Of a stretch of 19,799 nt of DNA, positions 16,460 to 19,799 are shown piece by piece. The position numbers and the translations under genes were made by a program. The stretch spans positions 1-19,799 of the forward strand of contig JANJXE010000161.1 of the NCBI GenBank assembly GCA_024709185.1, read 5' to 3'. The notes under the pieces are model-generated. The model made no database searches, was not told the origin of the DNA, and saw nothing but the letters and a program-made list of their open reading frames with translations. Origin of the DNA: Paludibacter sp. (GTDB lineage: Bacteria; Bacteroidota; Bacteroidia; Bacteroidales; Paludibacteraceae). Within the stretch, counting starts at the first letter, position 1; each line of letters opens with the position of its first letter.

Positions 16460-17368
16460 ATGACTAAAATAAAGATATCGCGTGAGTTCAGGGTTGGACT
16501 CCTGGCTGTAACAGCTGTTTTTGTGTTGTATTTCGGTCTTAACTTCCTGAAGGGAGTTGATATTTTTAAGGCTGTGAATACCTATTACGGTGTCTATGAA
16601 CATATCGACGGACTGGTTCCCTCAGCACCTGTGTATGTCAAAGGGCTCAAGGTGGGCCAGGTAGAGGCTGTGGAATATGATTTCTCGAAGGAAAACTCGT
16701 TCAGGGTAAAAATATCGGTCAACCGGGACATCCATCTGCCCTTGGGTACTCGCATCGAATTATTCGACGACGGATTAATGGGAGGAAAAGCTATTCAGCT
16801 GGTTTACGAGCCTGTTTCGGCTTCTACTGCGTTGCATAAGTCAGGCGACACACTGGTTAGTTCAATGGGCGGTGGACTTCTTGCAGAGCTTTCAGGAAGC
16901 CTGATGCCTAAAATTGAAACTATTGCCACACAGGCCGACTCGCTGTTGCGTTCGGTTCGCCTGCTCATCGATGGCCAATCTGTACAAAACAGCCTGGCAT
17001 CACTTGAAACCACGACTGCCGATTTGGCCGCCTCTTCGGCAGCATTAAAGCGTATGATGAACAATGAGGTGCCATCTGTATTGCGTAATGTAAATGCACT
17101 TACGGGCGATTTCCGCACTATCAGCTCCAATCTCAAAACCATCGACTTTGCAGGTACTGTACAACAGGTTGATCTTACTATTCGTGATTTGCGAACAATT
17201 TCAAACGGCATCGCAAACGGTCAGGGTAGCCTGGGTTTGTTGCTCAACGATCCGAAGCTGTACCAGAATCTGAATAACACTGCCAATAGTGCCGATAAAC
17301 TACTTATCGATCTTCAGGCGAATCCAAAACGCTACGTTCATTTTTCACTTTTCGGAAGTAAAAAATAA
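16460..17368 (+). CDS. MlaD-family MCE-domain protein (lipid transport, inner-membrane anchored)
   Basis: The 302-residue product has one N-terminal membrane segment (about 11-30) and a single MCE domain (about 38-118). The MCE core includes YEHIDGLVPSAPVYVKGLKVG and the loop FDDGLMGGKAIQL. A long helical periplasmic tail (about 140-300) is rich in Ser, Leu and Thr. MlaD proteins form hexameric rings that carry phospholipids between the membranes with an MlaFEB-type ABC unit; that unit is not encoded in the window. The gene probably shares a transcript with the amidase, 64 bp upstream. A weak AT-rich palindrome with a T-run follows the stop. The family assignment is firm; the exact lipid and direction of transport are unknown. 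Confidence 0.9.
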   Translation: MTKIKISREFRVGLLAVTAVFVLYFGLNFLKGVDIFKAVNTYYGVYEHIDGLVPSAPVYVKGLKVGQVEAVEYDFSKENSFRVKISVNRDIHLPLGTRIELFDDGLMGGKAIQLVYEPVSASTALHKSGDTLVSSMGGGLLAELSGSLMPKIETIATQADSLLRSVRLLIDGQSVQNSLASLETTTADLAASSAALKRMMNNEVPSVLRNVNALTGDFRTISSNLKTIDFAGTVQQVDLTIRDLRTISNGIANGQGSLGLLLNDPKLYQNLNNTANSADKLLIDLQANPKRYVHFSLFGSKK

Positions 17369-17775
17369 ATGACCTGTTATTTATACTGGTTCTAAAATAA
17401 TTATTTTTTTTCGCAGGGACCCGGGAGTCGTTAATCAGTCTGACACAGTAATGTAATTGCGGTTTAACATCTATATAACCTAAAATCATTATTTACATAT
17501 ACAATTGGTTTAAATCCCTGATTATTACATTGTTTAACAATGGTGCTGTTTTTAAGTGGCTGATAATCAGTACTTATTTGTAAGTGCTTGAAAATTAAGC
17601 AAAATTTAATTGTGAAAAATCGTGAAAATATGACAGGCTTTTTTAATCCGAAAATCTTTCTGAAATTTGTAGCCCTGCAAGTCGCCACCTGTTAAATTGT
17701 TGGCCATGTTCTTTTGCAGCACCTTGTGTTTAATAATCAAAAAATTGTCTAATCCATTCATGTTGTATTGTTGAA
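17369..17775. other. 407-bp AT-rich intergenic region before dnaA
   Basis: No gene or structured RNA was recognised here. It holds a palindrome followed by Ts just after the MlaD-family gene, an inverted repeat at 17528-17542 (CATTGTT T AACAATG) and a second dyad at 17570-17587 with TTTG between its arms. One DnaA-box-like site is present at 17611-17619, where the minus strand reads TTTTTCACA and fits TTWTNCACA. That site starts a near-repeat of ten bases (TGTGAAAAAT then CGTGAAAATA). It could control dnaA, but a single box is too little to call a replication origin. Confidence 0.5.
17394..17411 (+). terminator. Possible weak terminator after the MCE-domain gene
   Basis: A 14-base AT-only palindrome (AAAATAATTATTTT) runs directly into further Ts, giving eight Ts in a row at 17404-17411. 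The stem has no G-C pair, so it would be a weak terminator at best. It starts 25 bp after the stop codon of the MCE-domain gene. Confidence 0.3.
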
Positions 17776-19182
17776 ATGATGTCTCATTTACCAGAAAAAT
17801 TGTGGAGCAAATGCCTGGAAGTTATCAAAGATAATTTAAGTGATGCATCGTTTAATACATGGTTTGTTCCTATTGTACCTCTTCAATATGAAAACAACGT
17901 GCTTGTTTTGCAGGTTCCCAGTCAGTTTTTTGTAGAATATATTGAGGAAAAGTACATCGACTTATTAAGGGAGACTATTTATCGTGTAGCCGGTCCGGGT
18001 ACAATGCTCGAATACCGTGTACTCATTGATCAGGCAAGCGGTCAGGGAACACGTATACCCAGTGAAGGCAACCATCCCAAACCAAAAGCGGTTACACCGG
18101 TTGAAGCTGCTGCTCCCCGTTACGTTGATCCCTATCAGAAGCAGCAACTTCCCGATATCGATCCTCAGTTAAACCGAAAATATAATTTTAATAACCTTGT
18201 TGAAGGTAAAAGCAATAAGCTGGCACGTACTGCCGGTATGAGTATCGCCAGCGACCCGGGTAAAACAATTTTCAATCCGTTGTTTGTATACGGCGAATCA
18301 GGTGTGGGTAAAACGCACCTTGCAAATGCAATTGGGGTGATGACCAAGCAGCTGCATCCTGAAAAAAGGGTGCTGTATGTGTCGGCCAATACGTTTCAGA
18401 TTCAGTATACCGATGCGGTGCGCCGCAACTCGGGCAATGACTTCCTGAATTTTTACCAAACCATCGATGTGCTGATCCTGGAGGATATTCATGAACTGGT
18501 GGGTAAAACAGGAACGCAGAATACTTTCTTTCATCTTTTCAATTACCTGCATCAAAACGGCAAACAACTCGTGCTCACTTCCGACCGCTCTCCTCTTGTG
18601 CTGGCAGGAATGGAGCAACGATTGCTGACCCGTTTCAAATGGGGGTTATCGGCCGAGATAGAGAAGCCTGATTACGACCTTCGTAAAGCTATACTTCATG
18701 ACAAAATTTACCGCGATGGATTGGAGATTCCTGAGGAAGTTGTGGAATATATTGCCAAACATGTAACTGATAACGTACGAGACCTGGAAGGTACGCTGGC
18801 ATCCTTGCTGGCTCATTCCACGCTGGCCAATATGCCACTCGACCTGCCACTGGCCGAAAAGGTGGTTGGTCGTATGGTGAATATTCGACCACGTGCCACT
18901 ACTGTTGAGCAGATACGCGACCTGGTTTGCGATCATTTTTCTCTTTCGGTGGATGCCATCTCTACCCGGAGCCGCAAACGCGAGGTGGTGCAGGCGCGGC
19001 AAATAGCTATGTATCTTTCTAAGCATCATACTAAAAATTCCCTGTCTTCAATTGGCGATTTAATTGGTCAGCGCGACCATGCTACTGTGCTGCATGCTTG
19101 CAAAATAGTAACTGATTTAATGGAAATCGATAAAAGTTTCCGCTTAAGTGTAAAAGAAATTGAGGAAAAACTCAAAGCGTAA
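17776..19182 (+). CDS. dnaA: Chromosomal replication initiator protein DnaA
   Basis: DnaA binds DnaA boxes at the origin and opens DNA for replication. The 468-residue protein has domain I (about 1-85), a variable linker rich in Pro/Ala (86-130), the AAA+ ATPase domain III (about 135-370) and the DNA-binding domain IV (375-468). The Walker A loop is GESGVGKTH (173-181), Walker B is LILEDIHE (233-240), and sensor 1 includes LTSDRSP (267-273). The domain IV signature is DHATVLHACKIV (434-445). Walker B has Glu-Asp where many DnaA proteins have Asp-Asp, a conservative change. A second ATG lies one codon after the chosen start and cannot be excluded. The gene follows a 407-bp non-coding stretch and precedes a small acidic protein gene by 46 bp. 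Confidence 0.98.
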   Translation: MMSHLPEKLWSKCLEVIKDNLSDASFNTWFVPIVPLQYENNVLVLQVPSQFFVEYIEEKYIDLLRETIYRVAGPGTMLEYRVLIDQASGQGTRIPSEGNHPKPKAVTPVEAAAPRYVDPYQKQQLPDIDPQLNRKYNFNNLVEGKSNKLARTAGMSIASDPGKTIFNPLFVYGESGVGKTHLANAIGVMTKQLHPEKRVLYVSANTFQIQYTDAVRRNSGNDFLNFYQTIDVLILEDIHELVGKTGTQNTFFHLFNYLHQNGKQLVLTSDRSPLVLAGMEQRLLTRFKWGLSAEIEKPDYDLRKAILHDKIYRDGLEIPEEVVEYIAKHVTDNVRDLEGTLASLLAHSTLANMPLDLPLAEKVVGRMVNIRPRATTVEQIRDLVCDHFSLSVDAISTRSRKREVVQARQIAMYLSKHHTKNSLSSIGDLIGQRDHATVLHACKIVTDLMEIDKSFRLSVKEIEEKLKA

Positions 19183-19228
19183 TTAAAAAAAATTACGTAC
19201 TTTTACATCCGAAATAAAACGGAACGCT

Positions 19229-19783
19229 ATGGTTTATAAATTTACCCTTTTATCCGACGAGGTCGATAATTTTGTACGTGTCATCACCATTGACCCGGAA
19301 GCTAGCTTTTTAGATTTACACAACGCCATTCTTGATTCTGTCAGGTATGAAAAGAATCTTATGACCACCTTTTTTATCTGCGAGGATAATTGGGAAAAAG
19401 GTCAGGAAGTGACATTACTGGAAATGGAATCAAGCTCCGAATACGATAACCTGGTGATGGAGGATACCAAACTGGAGGATTTGTTGACCGACGAAAAACA
19501 AAAACTACTTTATGTTTTCGATATGATGTCGGAACGTGCTTTCTTCATGGAACTTACAGAAATTATACCGGGCATCAGCGTAAGCAAAGCCGAATGTATT
19601 AGTGCTAAAGGCGATGCACCCCGTCAAACCTTGGACGAAGAAGACATAGTTGCTGCTTCCAAACTTACCATAGATGAGAATTTCTATGGGGATGAAGATT
19701 TCGATATCGACGAGCTCGATGAAGAAGGATTTGGTGATATGAATTTTGACGACAGCAGTTTGTTTAATGACGAACGCTTCTGA
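19229..19783 (+). CDS. Small acidic protein resembling the pRiA4b ORF-3 (IS1096 TnpR-like) family
   Basis: The 184-residue product matches the pattern of the plasmid pRiA4b ORF-3 family: a short N-terminal strand (MVYKFTLLSDEVDNFVRVI), LDLHNAIL (28-35), CEDNWEKGQEVTLLEM (52-67) and KLLYVFDMMSERAFFMEL near 92-109. The last 45 residues are very acidic (for example YGDEDFDIDELDEEGFGDM) and probably disordered. Despite the transposon-related family name there are no terminal repeats or transposase nearby, so it looks like a resident chromosomal gene. It starts 46 bp after dnaA; the sequence TACTTTTA at 19198-19205 is one base off the -7 consensus and could start its own transcript. The biochemical function of the family is unknown to me. 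Confidence 0.75.
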   Translation: MVYKFTLLSDEVDNFVRVITIDPEASFLDLHNAILDSVRYEKNLMTTFFICEDNWEKGQEVTLLEMESSSEYDNLVMEDTKLEDLLTDEKQKLLYVFDMMSERAFFMELTEIIPGISVSKAECISAKGDAPRQTLDEEDIVAASKLTIDENFYGDEDFDIDELDEEGFGDMNFDDSSLFNDERF

Positions 19784-19799
19784 ACACAAAAAGACTCAA

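Noticed and set aside
17369..17775. The gap before dnaA as the replication origin
   Set aside because: Only one good DnaA-box match was found and no box cluster or 13-mer-like array, so oriC is not supported from this sequence alone.
19229..19783. A mobile element at the right end, suggested by the pRiA4b/IS1096 family name
   Set aside because: No terminal inverted repeats, target duplications, transposase or composition shift are visible around the gene.

Overview
The window looks like a Bacteroidota chromosome, probably order Bacteroidales. The signs are a SusC/RagA-type TonB-dependent receptor with its usual N-terminal extension, a Bacteroidota-type LptD, a dnaA with the domain layout of this phylum, promoter candidates of the TAnnTTTG (-7) class, and little Shine-Dalgarno sequence before genes. 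Base composition and codon use look even across the window. I see no insertion sequence, tRNA, rRNA or CRISPR array. Only one stretch longer than 300 bases lacks a gene (17369-17775).

Left arm (1-11400, all minus strand, read right to left): aroC (chorismate synthase), a diacylglycerol-kinase-family enzyme, murQ (MurNAc-6-phosphate etherase), a MurT/NagX-type membrane protein, namZ (exo-N-acetylmuramidase, GH171), a 948-residue FAD/Fe-S dehydrogenase of the D-lactate dehydrogenase type, a GHL10 glycoside hydrolase, and the 5' two-thirds or less of a susC gene that runs off the left edge. Gaps from aroC through the GHL10 gene are -1 to 75 bp. The run from murQ to susC reads as a peptidoglycan amino-sugar salvage pathway. 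GHL10 and NamZ would cut glycan strands in the periplasm, the MurT-like protein would handle MurNAc at the inner membrane, and MurQ would split MurNAc-6-P into GlcNAc-6-P and D-lactate. The FAD/Fe-S enzyme is well placed to oxidise that D-lactate. No MurNAc kinase is visible. This locus is the most interesting part of the window.

Middle (11480-14946, minus strand): slyD with a Cys/His/Gly metal-binding tail, and lptD, the outer-membrane LPS insertion protein. A strong hairpin at 11424-11451 separates slyD from aroC.

Right arm (15196-19783, plus strand): an N-acetylmuramoyl-L-alanine amidase with a SPOR domain and an MlaD/MCE-domain protein form one cell-envelope pair, divergent from lptD. 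They are followed by dnaA and a small acidic protein resembling the pRiA4b ORF-3 family. The 407-bp AT-rich gap before dnaA has short dyad symmetries and one DnaA-box-like site.
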